Of a stretch of 64,000 nt of DNA, positions 53,469 through 63,161 are shown piece after piece. The translations under genes and the position numbers were made by a program. The notes below the pieces were generated by a model. It searched no databases and was not told where the DNA came from. It was given only the letters and a program-made list of their open reading frames with translations. Origin of the DNA: Rhizobiaceae bacterium (lineage in GTDB: Bacteria; Pseudomonadota; Alphaproteobacteria; Rhizobiales; Rhizobiaceae); NCBI GenBank assembly GCA_029212415.1, contig JARGOF010000001.1:248001-312000 (forward strand). Reading direction: 5' to 3'. Within the stretch, counting starts at the first letter, position 1. Each line of letters begins with the position of its first letter.

Positions 53469-54059
53469 ATGAAAGCTGCAAGGAAATCCGAGGCCACACG
53501 AAATCATATCCTGTCTGTCGGGCGCGACATGGTGCTTACCGGCGGGTTTGGTGGTGTTGGGTTGAAGGCATTGCTGGAGCGGTGCTGCGTGCCGAAGGGC
53601 TCTTTCTATTATTATTTCAGTTCGAAGGAAGTCTTTGGCTGTTGTCTTCTGCAGGACTATGTCGACGATTATCTGCAGCGCATGGATGCGCTTTTTGCGC
53701 TGCCGGAAAGCGGTGGCGCAAAGCTGATGCGCTTCTGGTCTGCCTGGCTGGAAGATGACAATTCCAATGGCATTGCCGATCGTTGTCTGGTGGTCAAGCT
53801 TGCCGCTGAAATCTCGGATCTATCCGAAGACATGCGCGCGATCCTTGATGATGGCGTTACGCAATTGGTCGGTCGTGTGGCGCAATTGCTGGAGGAGGGC
53901 GCAGCCGACGGGTCCTTGCGAGCGCAGGCAGACCCAAAGTCCATAGCCGGCATTCTCTATGCGCAATGGCTTGGCGCTGCGGTGCTGGCCAAATTGTCCA
54001 AAAGCAAGACACCCCTGCAGCAGGCGCTCAGCGATACGCGTGCCCGCCTTGAACCGTAA
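53469..54059 (+). CDS. TetR-family regulator (AcuR/NemR-like)
   Basis: A 196-residue repressor: HTH GGVGLKALLERCCVPKGSFY then YYFSSKEVFGCCLLQDYV; C-terminal helical domain with RFWSAWLEDDNSNGIADRCL, resembling NemR/AcuR-type sensors of electrophiles. Cys residues in the HTH (RCC) and helix 4 (FGCC) could be the reactive thiols. ATG 53469 follows AAGGCGG; upstream ATG 53454 is also possible. It precedes an enoyl-reductase-like MDR gene by 52 bases, which it probably controls in an autoregulated operon. Confidence 0.88.
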   Translation: MKAARKSEATRNHILSVGRDMVLTGGFGGVGLKALLERCCVPKGSFYYYFSSKEVFGCCLLQDYVDDYLQRMDALFALPESGGAKLMRFWSAWLEDDNSNGIADRCLVVKLAAEISDLSEDMRAILDDGVTQLVGRVAQLLEEGAADGSLRAQADPKSIAGILYAQWLGAAVLAKLSKSKTPLQQALSDTRARLEP

Positions 54060-54111
54060 ATCGCAAGAAACCAATCCTCCCAAAGAACCATCTCAATCAA
54101 AGGAAATTCCC

Positions 54112-55089
54112 ATGCACAGTGCAATTCATGACACATTCGGCGAACCGGCAGATGTTCTTCACCTGGCCGATAGCGTCAAACCCCAGGCCAAACAGGGTGA
54201 AGCCCTGATCCGGATGGTCCTTTCTCCCATCCACAATCACGATCTGTGGACCGTGCGCGGCAATTATGGCTACAAGCCGGATCTGCCAGCCATTGGTGGC
54301 ACGGAAGCCCTGGGTGTTGTTGAGGCGGTCGGCGAAGGTGTTGATGCGGGCATGGTCGGCAAGCGCGTTGCCATTGCCGGTGTGCATGGCACCTGGACCG
54401 AATATTTTGTTGCGCCGGCCAACCAGCTTCTGCCTCTGCCGGACGGCATCTCCGATGAACTGGGCGCGCAACTGATCGCCATGCCTTTCAGTGCCATCTC
54501 GCTGCTTGAATTCCTGCACGTAAAGAAGGGCGACTGGGTCATCCAGACAGCCGCCAATGGCGCTGTGGGCAAGATTTTCGCCGCTTTGGCCCATGCGCGC
54601 GGTATCCACACGCTCAACCTCGTGCGCCGCGACGATGCCAAGGCCGAACTGGAAGAACTGGGGATCGAAAATGTGCTCTCCATCGCTGACGATGGCTGGC
54701 AGAAAAAGGCGCAGGCGATCATCGGAAAGGGCGGTGCCCGTGCGGCGATCGATTCGGTCGGCGGCGCGCTTGCCTCGGATCTCTGTGATCTTCTGGGCAT
54801 GGAGGGTCTGCTGGTGATCTTTGGAACGGCCACCGGTGCGCCACTGCAATTGAGTTCCGGTGCGATGATCATGAAACACCTGACCGTCAAGGGGTTCTGG
54901 GGTTCAAAGGTCAGCAAGGAGCTTCCACCCCAGGAACGTGCACGGCTGATTGGCGAACTGGTTACTCTGGCCATGAAAGGCGACTTGAAGCTGACAGCGG
55001 GCGGTATTTACCCACTCAGTGACATTGCCGAGGCGGTCAAGGCATCGCTGACATCGGGACGCACCGGCAAAATCATGCTGCGCCCCTGA
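54112..55089 (+). CDS. Zinc-independent MDR oxidoreductase, MECR/enoyl-thioester-reductase-like
   Basis: A 325-residue MDR protein resembling mitochondrial-type 2-enoyl thioester reductases and quinone reductases: SPIHNHDLWTVRGNYGYKPD, IGGTEALGVVEAVGEGV, and the nucleotide-binding VIQTAANGAVGKIFAALAHA with the AANGxVG glycine loop. Zinc ligands are absent. It likely reduces an unsaturated carbonyl or thioester with NADPH. ATG 54112 has AAAGGAAATTCCC upstream. It lies behind the TetR gene in one operon, fitting an inducible detoxification module. Confidence 0.87.
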   Translation: MHSAIHDTFGEPADVLHLADSVKPQAKQGEALIRMVLSPIHNHDLWTVRGNYGYKPDLPAIGGTEALGVVEAVGEGVDAGMVGKRVAIAGVHGTWTEYFVAPANQLLPLPDGISDELGAQLIAMPFSAISLLEFLHVKKGDWVIQTAANGAVGKIFAALAHARGIHTLNLVRRDDAKAELEELGIENVLSIADDGWQKKAQAIIGKGGARAAIDSVGGALASDLCDLLGMEGLLVIFGTATGAPLQLSSGAMIMKHLTVKGFWGSKVSKELPPQERARLIGELVTLAMKGDLKLTAGGIYPLSDIAEAVKASLTSGRTGKIMLRP

Positions 55090-55111
55090 CATCGGCAATT
55101 GACGGGTAAAA

Positions 55112-55585
55112 TCACTGCGCCGGCGCTGGCATTTCGCTTTGACGAATGGCCTCGCCGGCGATCAGCGCGGTGGAAATGGCCAGGTTGAGGGAGCGGGTTC
55201 CCTCAGCCATGGGGATCAGCAGGCAATGGTCGGCTGCGGCGTGGACATCGTCCGGGACACCGGCGCTTTCGCGGCCGAAAAGCAGGATGTCGTTGGGCCG
55301 GAATTCAAATTCACGATAGGATCGTTGAGCCTTGGTCGTGGCGAGGATCAGGCGGCGGTCCTGTTCTTCTACCCAGGTCAGAAAGTGCTGCCAGCTGCGA
55401 TGCCGGGTCAGTGAGGCCTGTTCGGTATAATCCATGCCCGCCCGCCGCAGCGCACGGCTGGACATGTCAAATCCCGCCGGTTCGATCACATCAATGGCCA
55501 GCCCCAGACAGGCGCCCATGCGCAGGATCGTGCCGGTATTGCCCGGAATATCCGGCTGGTAGAGTGCTATGCGCAAGTCTGTCAT
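55112..55585 (-). CDS. trmL: tRNA (cytidine(34)-2'-O)-methyltransferase
   Basis: A 157-residue SPOUT methyltransferase acting on the wobble base of tRNA-Leu isoacceptors in E. coli TrmL. Motifs: LYQPDIPGNTGTILRMGACL, LLFGRESAGVPDDVHA and IPMAEGTRSLNLAISTA form the trefoil-knot SAM site. Close to the bc1 genes in many Hyphomicrobiales, from memory; here two ABC transporters and an MscS channel intervene. Convergent with the enoyl-reductase gene. Confidence 0.94.
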   Translation of the reverse strand: MTDLRIALYQPDIPGNTGTILRMGACLGLAIDVIEPAGFDMSSRALRRAGMDYTEQASLTRHRSWQHFLTWVEEQDRRLILATTKAQRSYREFEFRPNDILLFGRESAGVPDDVHAAADHCLLIPMAEGTRSLNLAISTALIAGEAIRQSEMPAPAQ

Positions 55586-56066
55586 CGTGGTGTCCGCCTG
55601 GAGTGTCGTTTACACCTAGCAAATATCGGCGGGCCGGACACCTCTTGCATTGCGGCACGTTGCCTATTTGCAACAGGATTGTTGCAGGGACGCACGTCTG
55701 TGCAATTTCTTGACTTTGCCGGTAGAGAATGAATGCGAATCCCTGTAGGATTTGATGTATGGACCAGATTTGAACGAAGGAGGGGCCATTGACGCACATG
55801 ACAAGGCATCTCCAGCCAATGGCGCCCATCGGGGCGTAGGCTGTCATCTGGCAATTTATTGTGAATTGATCACAATCTGATTTTCCAACACGCATTGACC
55901 GGAACAAGACAACGTCCAGGTGGCGGTCTTCGCGGTCTTCATTTATCGGGCATGGTGGCCCCACAGGCTGATTTGATGGCAATGCCCGGTGCAAGCGCCT
56001 CTGGCAGGACCCGCAAAGACCCTGGTGCACAGACCACCGCATGCCATTCAATTGCAAAGGCCCCCC
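55586..56066. other. Intergenic region, 480 bases without recognisable gene
   Basis: Between divergent trmL and the first ABC half-transporter. Weak ORFs (for example 55895-56224) have no family pattern. Contains the presumed promoters of both genes; none could be fixed with confidence. Confidence 0.4.
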
Positions 56067-57932
56067 ATGTTTGGATGGTTCGAACGACGACTAAATCCCT
56101 ATCCGGCCCTGCCTGCGGGGCGTCCGCCGGAGACATTTCTGGCATTTTGCTGGCACTATTCGAAGGAAGCGGCGCCGTGGCTGCTGTTGATGTCTTTCAT
56201 GACGGCGCTGATTGCCATCGGTGAAGTGGTGCTGTTCAGTTTTCTCGGTGAAATCGTCAACTGGCTGTCGGAATCCTCGCGCGAGGAATTCATGGCCAAG
56301 GAAGGCGGTCGCCTATTGATAATGAGCCTGCTTGTGCTGTTTGTCTTGCCGGGGATTGTGTTGCTGCAATCCCTGGTGATGCACCAGACGCTTTTGGGCA
56401 ATTATCCGATGATCGGCCGTTGGCGGATGCACCGATACCTGCTGCGCCAAAGTCTTTCCTTCTTTGCCGATGAATTTGCCGGGCGGGTTGCAACACGGGT
56501 GATGCAGACATCGCTGGCGGTGCGTGAATCGGTGGTCAAGGTTCTTGATGTTCTGGTCTTTGTCGTGGTGTTCTTCATCTCCATGTTCGTCATGATCGCA
56601 GCGACGGATTTGCGTCTCGCCGCGCCGCTGGTTCTATGGATCGTGGTCTATCTGTCCTTGATCACCTATTTCATACCGCGCGTGAAGCGGGTTTCAAGGC
56701 AGCAGGCCGATGCGCGCTCGATGATGGCGGGACGGGTGGTGGACAGCTACACCAATATAGCCACCGTCAAACTGTTTTCTCATGCGGGACGCGAGGAAGG
56801 TTATGCGCGCTCGGCCATGTCGTCTTTCCTGAGCACGGTGCATCGGCAGATGCGGCTGGTGACGGTGTTTTTTGCACTGGTCTATTTCAACAATGCGATT
56901 TTGCTGTTCGGGATTGGCTATCTGTCGATCAATCTGTGGCTGGGCGAGGCCATATCGGTTGGCACAATTGCCGCCTCCATGGCGCTGGCCTTGCGCATTT
57001 CCACCATGAGCCACTGGATCATGTGGGAGGTTTCCGGGCTTTTCGAGAATATCGGGATCGTTATGGATGGCATGTCCATGTTGTCCAAGCCCCACGGCGT
57101 CACCGATGCAGATCCGCAAAAGCAATTGGTGGCCAAAAAGGGCCAGATTGCATTCGAGCACATCCGTTTTCACTACGGCAAGGAAAACGGGGTGATCGAT
57201 GATCTGTCGCTGACGATCGCGCCTGGCGAGAAGATCGGGCTTGTCGGGCGTTCGGGTGCCGGAAAAACCACGCTGACAAACGTGTTGCTTCGCTTTTATG
57301 ATCTGGAATCCGGGCGTATTCTTGTCGACGGGCAGGATATTGCCGGTGTGACGCAGGACAGCTTGCGGGCGCATATCGGCGTTGTCACGCAGGACACATC
57401 CTTGCTGCATCGCTCCATCCGGGAAAATATTGGCTATGGCAAGCCTGACGCCACGGATGAAGAGATCATCGATGCTGCCAAACGCGCCAATGCCTGGGAG
57501 TTTGTTCAGGGCCTGCACGACCAGCAAGGACGGAAGGGGCTGGATGCCCAGGTGGGTGAGCGCGGTGTCAAATTGTCGGGCGGTCAGCGCCAGCGCATCG
57601 CCATTGCCCGGGTGTTTTTGAAAAATGCCCCCATCCTGGTGCTGGATGAAGCCACATCGGCGCTCGATTCGGAAGTTGAAGCGGCCATTCAGGAAAATCT
57701 GTTTGCACTGATGGATGGCAAGACCGTGATTGCCATTGCCCATCGTCTCTCCACCATTGCAACAATGGACCGGCTGATCGTGCTTGACGCCGGCAAGGTC
57801 GTTCAGCAAGGCACCCACAGTGAACTGGTCGAGGAGCAGGGGCTTTACAGGGATTTGTGGTCGCGGCAGTCCGGTGGGTTCATTGATGTGGCCGCGGATG
57901 TTGATGCGGCAGACACCGCTGCCGCCCCATAG
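56067..57932 (+). CDS. ABC exporter half-transporter (type IV, paralogue A)
   Basis: A 621-residue half-exporter. Six membrane segments over about residues 35-330 (LLMSFMTALIAIGEVVLFSF, ISMFVMIAATDLRLAAPLVL), then an ATPase with Walker A GRSGAGKTT, Q-loop VVTQDTSLLHRSI, signature LSGGQRQRIAIARV, Walker B ILVLDEAT and H-loop IAHRLS. A half-transporter must pair: either with itself or with the paralogue at 60536, with which it shares TQDTSL and AxARQSGGFI endings. ATG 56067 (MFGWFERRLNPYP) matches that paralogue (RLFERWINP). Cargo unknown. Confidence 0.94.
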   Translation: MFGWFERRLNPYPALPAGRPPETFLAFCWHYSKEAAPWLLLMSFMTALIAIGEVVLFSFLGEIVNWLSESSREEFMAKEGGRLLIMSLLVLFVLPGIVLLQSLVMHQTLLGNYPMIGRWRMHRYLLRQSLSFFADEFAGRVATRVMQTSLAVRESVVKVLDVLVFVVVFFISMFVMIAATDLRLAAPLVLWIVVYLSLITYFIPRVKRVSRQQADARSMMAGRVVDSYTNIATVKLFSHAGREEGYARSAMSSFLSTVHRQMRLVTVFFALVYFNNAILLFGIGYLSINLWLGEAISVGTIAASMALALRISTMSHWIMWEVSGLFENIGIVMDGMSMLSKPHGVTDADPQKQLVAKKGQIAFEHIRFHYGKENGVIDDLSLTIAPGEKIGLVGRSGAGKTTLTNVLLRFYDLESGRILVDGQDIAGVTQDSLRAHIGVVTQDTSLLHRSIRENIGYGKPDATDEEIIDAAKRANAWEFVQGLHDQQGRKGLDAQVGERGVKLSGGQRQRIAIARVFLKNAPILVLDEATSALDSEVEAAIQENLFALMDGKTVIAIAHRLSTIATMDRLIVLDAGKVVQQGTHSELVEEQGLYRDLWSRQSGGFIDVAADVDAADTAAAP

Positions 57933-58141
57933 GCCGGGGCTTTTAACACAGGCCATTGCCCGATTTGGAGATGTTGGTTGTCTCGGACGCGCTGCCGTCA
58001 CATGCTTCCCCGCAAACACAATATGTGAAATTAGTGTGTCCAGCCTCTGGGTCATGAGTCGTTTTCCGGCGCGGAAAATTGTAAAGGTTGACGGTAGGGC
58101 ATGGAACTATGGGGAGGGCGGTTGCGACCGCTGTAATTTGC

Positions 58142-60460
58142 ATGATGAAATTGACGGGTATGTTTTTCAGGCATTTTCTGGCGGTCTGTGGTCTTGTCTT
58201 TGCTTTGGGTGCGGTTGACAGTTTTGCCCAGGCGCAGCTCATGCATATGGCTACAGCCGAGAAGAGCAGCACTGCCGCAGATGTGAAACTGCCGGAGGAC
58301 CTGACCCCGCAGAATATTCGCCAGCTTCTTGCCACCATGAGCGACGAACAGGTCAGACATTTGCTGCTTGAGCGTCTGGATGCGGTTGCCGAGACGCAGA
58401 AGGCACAACAAGCTGACAAACCGCAAGATGCCATTGAATTTCTCAAAGCTTCGATCAGTGCCGTTGGCGGTTCCTTTGCCGAAACCATTTCAAGCCTGCC
58501 AACCATGCTTTCAGGTCTAGGCACGGCTGTTCACGCCTTTGTCGAGCCGCGCGGCGCCGGCGGTGTGCTGTTGATGTTTGCAATCATGATCGGTGCGATT
58601 TTGGTTGGTCTTGTGGCAGAAGCCGCCGTGACAAGAATTGCCGGTAAATGGCGCCGGCAGATTGCGCGTACGCAGACCCCGGACGGGCTGAAGCAAACGC
58701 TTGTACTGCTTGCCAAGAGATTCCTCCTTGATATTGTCGGTCTGCTGGCCTTTTTTCTCGTCACACGCCTGGTGATCGAAGTGGCGATGCCGGCAATCGA
58801 CCGATTGATTGCACCGGTCTTCATGGTCAACCTGATTGTCATTCCACGGTTGTTGGCCGCGATTTCCCGGTTCTTGCTGGCGCCCAGCCGTCCGGACCTC
58901 AGACTGGTCTATGCCGATGACTGGACGGCACGATATCTGTACCGAAACGGGGTCGCAGTGTCGGTCCTGATTGGAATGTCAGCTGTTCTTGTGGAATTCC
59001 AGCGTCACTACGGGGTTGCGCCGGGTGACATAAAAACCGGCTTCTGGATGTCACTGGCTGCCTATATCTGGCTCATCGTGATGTGTGTGCAAGCCCGTAA
59101 GGGCCTGACATCGATGCTTCTGGGGGGCGATGATCATGCATCGCCTGTTGAGCAGCTTTTGGCAAGAATATACCCTTGGCTGGCGGTGGTGATGATCGCC
59201 TTTACCTGGCTGCTGGTCGAAATGTTGATTGCCAACAATCGTTTTGATCTGGTGGAAAACGGCGAGCAATTTTTGACACTTGCCGCGTTGCTGGCAGTGC
59301 CGGTGCTGGATACCATGGTAAGAGGTCTGGTAAGACACCTGGTTCCACCCATGCGCGGTGAGGGCGCCGCTGCGGAAATGGCATATCTGTCGACCAAACG
59401 GAGTTATATCCGTATTGGCCGGGCGATTATGATTGCGGGCACGATTGTGCTGGTCGCCAGAGTCTGGGACGTGGATGTCGAGAATCTGGCCAGCGCCGGC
59501 CTTGGCGCACGAATTGCCGCTGTCCTGTTTCAGAACCTTGTCATTCTCGCCATTGGTTATCTTGTCTGGGAACTTTCCACGCTCTGGTTCAATCGGAAGC
59601 TGGCGGATGAAAAAACCGCCCAGGGATTCGACCTGGCGTTGGAAGAGCCCGGCGGCGGCGGGGAGGGGGGCGGTGCCGGTGGGTCGCGCCTTTCAACAGT
59701 CCTTCCGCTGCTGAAAATGGCAAGTCAGGCCACCATTATCACCATCACCTCACTGATTGTGCTGGGCAGTCTGGGCGTCGATATCACGCCCTTGCTGGCT
59801 GGTGCCGGCATTGTCGGCCTGGCCATCGGTTTCGGTGCCCAGACCCTCGTTCGTGACATTGTCTCCGGCCTGTTCTTCCTGTTGGATGATGCATTCCGGG
59901 TGGGTGAATATCTGGAGATTGACGGTACAGCCGGCACGGTCGAGCGCATTTCCATCCGCTCGTTGCAATTGCGCCATCCCCAGGGGCCAATCCACACGAT
60001 ACCCTATGGTGAAATACCCAAGATGCAGAACAATTCCCGCGATTGGGTGATTGTGAAACTGAAATTCACCGTTCCCTTTGAAGCGGACATCAATCTGGTC
60101 AAGAAGCTGTTCAAACAGATCGGCAAGGAAATCCTCGAAGCGCCCTATGCCGATGATATCATCGAGACCTTCAAGTCCCAGGGTGTCTACGACGTCAATG
60201 ATGTCGGCATTGTCGTGCGTGGCAAGTTCATGGCCAAACCCGGCAAACAATGGATGATCAAGAAGGACGTCTACAGCCGTGTGCAGAAATATTTTGCTGA
60301 AAACGGTATCGAATTTGCTCGTCGTGAAGTCAGGGTCAAAATGCCTGAAAGCGAGGACGGACAAAGTGGCGACGACAAGATGTCATCGGCAGCTGCCGCC
60401 TCGCAGATTGCCGTCCAACAACAGATTGACGAGCAGGGCGATGGCGGTGGCAATCGCTGA
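58142..60460 (+). CDS. Mechanosensitive channel, MscS family, long N-terminus
   Basis: A 772-residue channel-like protein. A signal-peptide-like start (FFRHFLAVCGLVFALG ... SFAQAQ) leads to a periplasmic region with LPEDLTPQNIRQLLATMSDE, then many TM segments. The conserved MscS pore and beta domain are at about 545-640: VDITPLLAGAGIVGLAIGFG, AQTLVRDIVSGLFFLLDDAF, RVGEYLEIDGTAGTVERISI. It opens under membrane tension to relieve osmotic shock. The start at 58142 is a choice; ATGs at 58145 and 58109 are also possible, none with a strong ribosome binding site. It is flanked by two ABC half-transporters on the same strand. Confidence 0.9.
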   Translation: MMKLTGMFFRHFLAVCGLVFALGAVDSFAQAQLMHMATAEKSSTAADVKLPEDLTPQNIRQLLATMSDEQVRHLLLERLDAVAETQKAQQADKPQDAIEFLKASISAVGGSFAETISSLPTMLSGLGTAVHAFVEPRGAGGVLLMFAIMIGAILVGLVAEAAVTRIAGKWRRQIARTQTPDGLKQTLVLLAKRFLLDIVGLLAFFLVTRLVIEVAMPAIDRLIAPVFMVNLIVIPRLLAAISRFLLAPSRPDLRLVYADDWTARYLYRNGVAVSVLIGMSAVLVEFQRHYGVAPGDIKTGFWMSLAAYIWLIVMCVQARKGLTSMLLGGDDHASPVEQLLARIYPWLAVVMIAFTWLLVEMLIANNRFDLVENGEQFLTLAALLAVPVLDTMVRGLVRHLVPPMRGEGAAAEMAYLSTKRSYIRIGRAIMIAGTIVLVARVWDVDVENLASAGLGARIAAVLFQNLVILAIGYLVWELSTLWFNRKLADEKTAQGFDLALEEPGGGGEGGGAGGSRLSTVLPLLKMASQATIITITSLIVLGSLGVDITPLLAGAGIVGLAIGFGAQTLVRDIVSGLFFLLDDAFRVGEYLEIDGTAGTVERISIRSLQLRHPQGPIHTIPYGEIPKMQNNSRDWVIVKLKFTVPFEADINLVKKLFKQIGKEILEAPYADDIIETFKSQGVYDVNDVGIVVRGKFMAKPGKQWMIKKDVYSRVQKYFAENGIEFARREVRVKMPESEDGQSGDDKMSSAAAASQIAVQQQIDEQGDGGGNR

Positions 60461-60535
60461 TAACGTTCTGCATAGCGTTGCATTTTCCGTTGAATCGCCG
60501 TTGCCGTGCGGCCTGTCGGAGCCTATCTTGAAGAG

Positions 60536-62407
60536 ATGATTGCACACCGTATTCTCCGGCTGTTTGAACGCTGGATCAATCCCCTCGCGATGACCGAGAA
60601 CGCAACGCCCGCCAAGGGTGCGCTGGCCTTCATCTGGCATTTTGTCCGGCAGGCCAAATGGCCCTTTGCACTGATGCTTGTGCTGGGGGGTGGTGTGGCG
60701 CTGCTGGAGGCAGCACTTTTCTACTTTGTCGGCAGGCTGGTCGACCTGCTCGACAGTTCCAATGCCGCCGACGGATGGAGCGGTCTGTTTGCGCAGCATG
60801 GGTCGGAATTGTGGTTCATGCTCGCGGTGGTGCTGGTGGGCCGGCTGGTGATCGCCCCATTGGTCACTTTGGTCGAGGAGCAGACCATCGTTCCAGGTTT
60901 CTTCAATCTCGTTCGATGGCAGGCCTATGCGCATATTGCGCGCCAAAGCCTGACGTTTTTTCACGATGATTTTGCCGGGCGGGTTGTCACCAAGGTCTGG
61001 CAATCGGGCCAGGCAGTGGGCGATTTCATGACGTCGCTGCTTCAGGTGGTCTGGTTCATCGCCATCTATGCCGTAACGACGCTGGCGCTGGTGGCGCAAC
61101 TCGATTGGCAATTGGCCGCCATTGTCGCCATATGGATCGCGGCCTTTGCGGCGATTGCCCGTTATTTTGTGCCGAAAATTCGTCATATGGCCAAAATGAC
61201 GGCAGAGGCGGGGTCGATGCTCAACGGCCGCCTTGTCGACAGTTATTCCAACATTCAGACGTTGAAACTGTTTTGCGGTGAAGAGGACAATGACCGCTAT
61301 ATCAAACAGGGTTTTGATTCTTTCCTCAAAGCCATATTCAGTTTCACCCGAAAGCTGACGGGTGTTCGCATCTCTCTGGCGGTGCTGTCCGGCATCATGA
61401 TTGTCGCCATAGCCTATGTATCCATTGACCTGTGGCTGAAGGGGCAGATCAGTGTCGGTGCTGTTGCCTTTACACTGGCACTGGTGCTGCGACTCAATTT
61501 GCTGCTGGGGCGCATGATGGCGCAGCTTAACGGCTTGATGCGCAATTACGGCATCATTCAAAATTCCATGGATATGCTGAGCAAACCGATTGCCCTGCAG
61601 GATCGGCCCAACGCAAAGGCGCTGCAGGTTTCGCAATGCCGGATTGTCTTTGAGAATGTGTGTTTTGACTATGGCGGGCAGGGTGCGGTGATCCGCGATA
61701 TTTCCCTGACGGTCGAACCAGGCCAGAAGGTCGGGGTCGTGGGCCTGTCGGGGGCTGGCAAATCAACCCTGGTCAATCTGCTTTTGCGGTTCTTTGATCT
61801 CAATTCCGGTCGAATCACCATTGATGGCCAGGACATAGCGGACGTTACCCAAAGTTCGCTGCGCGCGCACATCAGCATGGTGACACAGGACACCTCGCTG
61901 ATGCACCGGTCCGTGCGAGAGAATATTGCCCTGGGTCGGCCCAATGCAGATGAAAAGGAACTGGAGCAGGCAGCGCGGCAGGCGCAAGCCTGGAGCTTCA
62001 TCCAGGATTTGCAGGACCAGAAGGGACGTCGCGGCATGGATGCCCATGTGGGCGAGCGTGGCATCAAGCTTTCCGGTGGTCAGCGCCAACGCATCGCGAT
62101 TGCCAGGGTCATGCTGAAGGATGCGCCCATCCTCGTGCTGGACGAAGCAACATCGGCGCTTGATTCTGAAATCGAGGCAGCGATTCAGGAAAACCTCAAC
62201 GAATTGATGAATGGCAAGACGGTGATTGCCATTGCGCACCGGCTGTCAACCATCGCCAAGATGGACCGACTTGTCGTCATGGACGGCGGACGGATCGTGG
62301 AAGATGGAACCCATGATGAATTGCTGCAGCAAAAGGGCATTTACGCCCGCCTGTGGGCGCGTCAATCGGGTGGATTTATCAACAGTTTGCCCCTGACAAA
62401 CGAATAA
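60536..62407 (+). CDS. ABC exporter half-transporter (type IV, paralogue B)
   Basis: A 623-residue half-exporter, clearly a paralogue of the product of 56067-57932 in both membrane and ATPase parts. Walker A is GLSGAGKST, followed by MVTQDTSLMHRSV, signature LSGGQRQRIAIARV, Walker B ILVLDEAT and IAHRLS. The MIAHRILRLFERWINPLA start is at 60536 with GAAGAG upstream; 60506 is a less likely upstream start. It may form a heterodimer with the other half, or each may work alone. It follows the MscS gene by 75 bases. Cargo unknown; not a lipid-A (MsbA) or multidrug assignment by sequence alone. Confidence 0.93.
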   Translation: MIAHRILRLFERWINPLAMTENATPAKGALAFIWHFVRQAKWPFALMLVLGGGVALLEAALFYFVGRLVDLLDSSNAADGWSGLFAQHGSELWFMLAVVLVGRLVIAPLVTLVEEQTIVPGFFNLVRWQAYAHIARQSLTFFHDDFAGRVVTKVWQSGQAVGDFMTSLLQVVWFIAIYAVTTLALVAQLDWQLAAIVAIWIAAFAAIARYFVPKIRHMAKMTAEAGSMLNGRLVDSYSNIQTLKLFCGEEDNDRYIKQGFDSFLKAIFSFTRKLTGVRISLAVLSGIMIVAIAYVSIDLWLKGQISVGAVAFTLALVLRLNLLLGRMMAQLNGLMRNYGIIQNSMDMLSKPIALQDRPNAKALQVSQCRIVFENVCFDYGGQGAVIRDISLTVEPGQKVGVVGLSGAGKSTLVNLLLRFFDLNSGRITIDGQDIADVTQSSLRAHISMVTQDTSLMHRSVRENIALGRPNADEKELEQAARQAQAWSFIQDLQDQKGRRGMDAHVGERGIKLSGGQRQRIAIARVMLKDAPILVLDEATSALDSEIEAAIQENLNELMNGKTVIAIAHRLSTIAKMDRLVVMDGGRIVEDGTHDELLQQKGIYARLWARQSGGFINSLPLTNE

Positions 62408-62580
62408 TGTTGTAAAAACTTGCGGCATTGTGCCTCTGGTGCATGGTGCAGGCTGGACATATTCTAAGAAGCAGCCTAGAAACCGGCCAAATAGGGGGTC
62501 TGTGCCGTGCCTGTGGGGTGATGTTTCCGCGCGGCAATGGGACCTTGGCCAATGAGTATGCGCAAAGGATGGTTATAACC

Positions 62581-63147
62581 GTGAGCGAACACGATACAAC
62601 TGCCGAGCCGACGCGGCGCGATTTCCTGTATCTGGCAACCGGCATGGCTGGTGCTGTTGGGGTTGCTGCTGTCGCCTGGCCCTTCATTGATCAGATGCGG
62701 CCTGATGCAAGTACGCTTGCACTCTCCTCGATTGAGGTCGATGTGTCGTCTGTCGAACAGGGCATGTCCATTACCGTCAAATGGCGCGGCAAGCCGGTTT
62801 TCATTCGTAACCGTACGGAAAAGGAAATCGCCGAAGCCAATGCCGTTCCTCTGGAGGATCTGAAGGACCAGGCTGCACGCAATGCCAATCTGGCACCGGA
62901 CGCGCCTGCGCTGGATGTGGATCGGTCCGCTGGCGAGAGCCGCGAAAACTGGATCGTGATGGTTGGCTCCTGTACGCATCTGGGCTGCGTCCCGCTGGGA
63001 CAGGCTGGCGATTTCGGCGGTTGGTTCTGCCCGTGCCATGGATCGCATTATGATACGGCCGGCCGGGTCCGCAAGGGACCTGCTCCGGAAAATCTGGCGA
63101 TCCCGCCTTTCGAATTTATCTCTGATTCAAAAATCAAAATCGGATAA
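62581..63147 (+). CDS. petA: Ubiquinol-cytochrome c reductase, Rieske iron-sulfur subunit
   Basis: The [2Fe-2S] subunit of the cytochrome bc1 complex, 188 residues. N-terminal Tat-like [20 protein letters not shown] membrane anchor (about 17-40), then the Rieske domain with cluster ligands in CTHLGC and CPCHGSHYD, linked by a disulfide pair. GTG 62581 gives the family N-terminus ([14 protein letters not shown]); an ATG at 62569 four codons upstream is possible. It precedes petB by 14 bases as in standard petABC operons. Confidence 0.95.
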   Translation: MSEHDTTAEPTRRDFLYLATGMAGAVGVAAVAWPFIDQMRPDASTLALSSIEVDVSSVEQGMSITVKWRGKPVFIRNRTEKEIAEANAVPLEDLKDQAARNANLAPDAPALDVDRSAGESRENWIVMVGSCTHLGCVPLGQAGDFGGWFCPCHGSHYDTAGRVRKGPAPENLAIPPFEFISDSKIKIG

Positions 63148-63161
63148 CAGGGGAATTACCG

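Noticed and set aside
55895-56224. ORF upstream of and overlapping the first ABC transporter start
   Set aside because: No ribosome binding site or family pattern; overlaps the ABC N-terminus in another frame.
56694-58055. 453-codon minus-strand ORF across the ABC half-exporter
   Set aside because: Lies opposite an intact ABC transporter with all motifs; amino acid composition is shadow-like.
60383-61636. 417-codon minus-strand ORF opposite the second ABC transporter
   Set aside because: Same reasoning; overlaps both MscS and ABC coding sequence in antisense.
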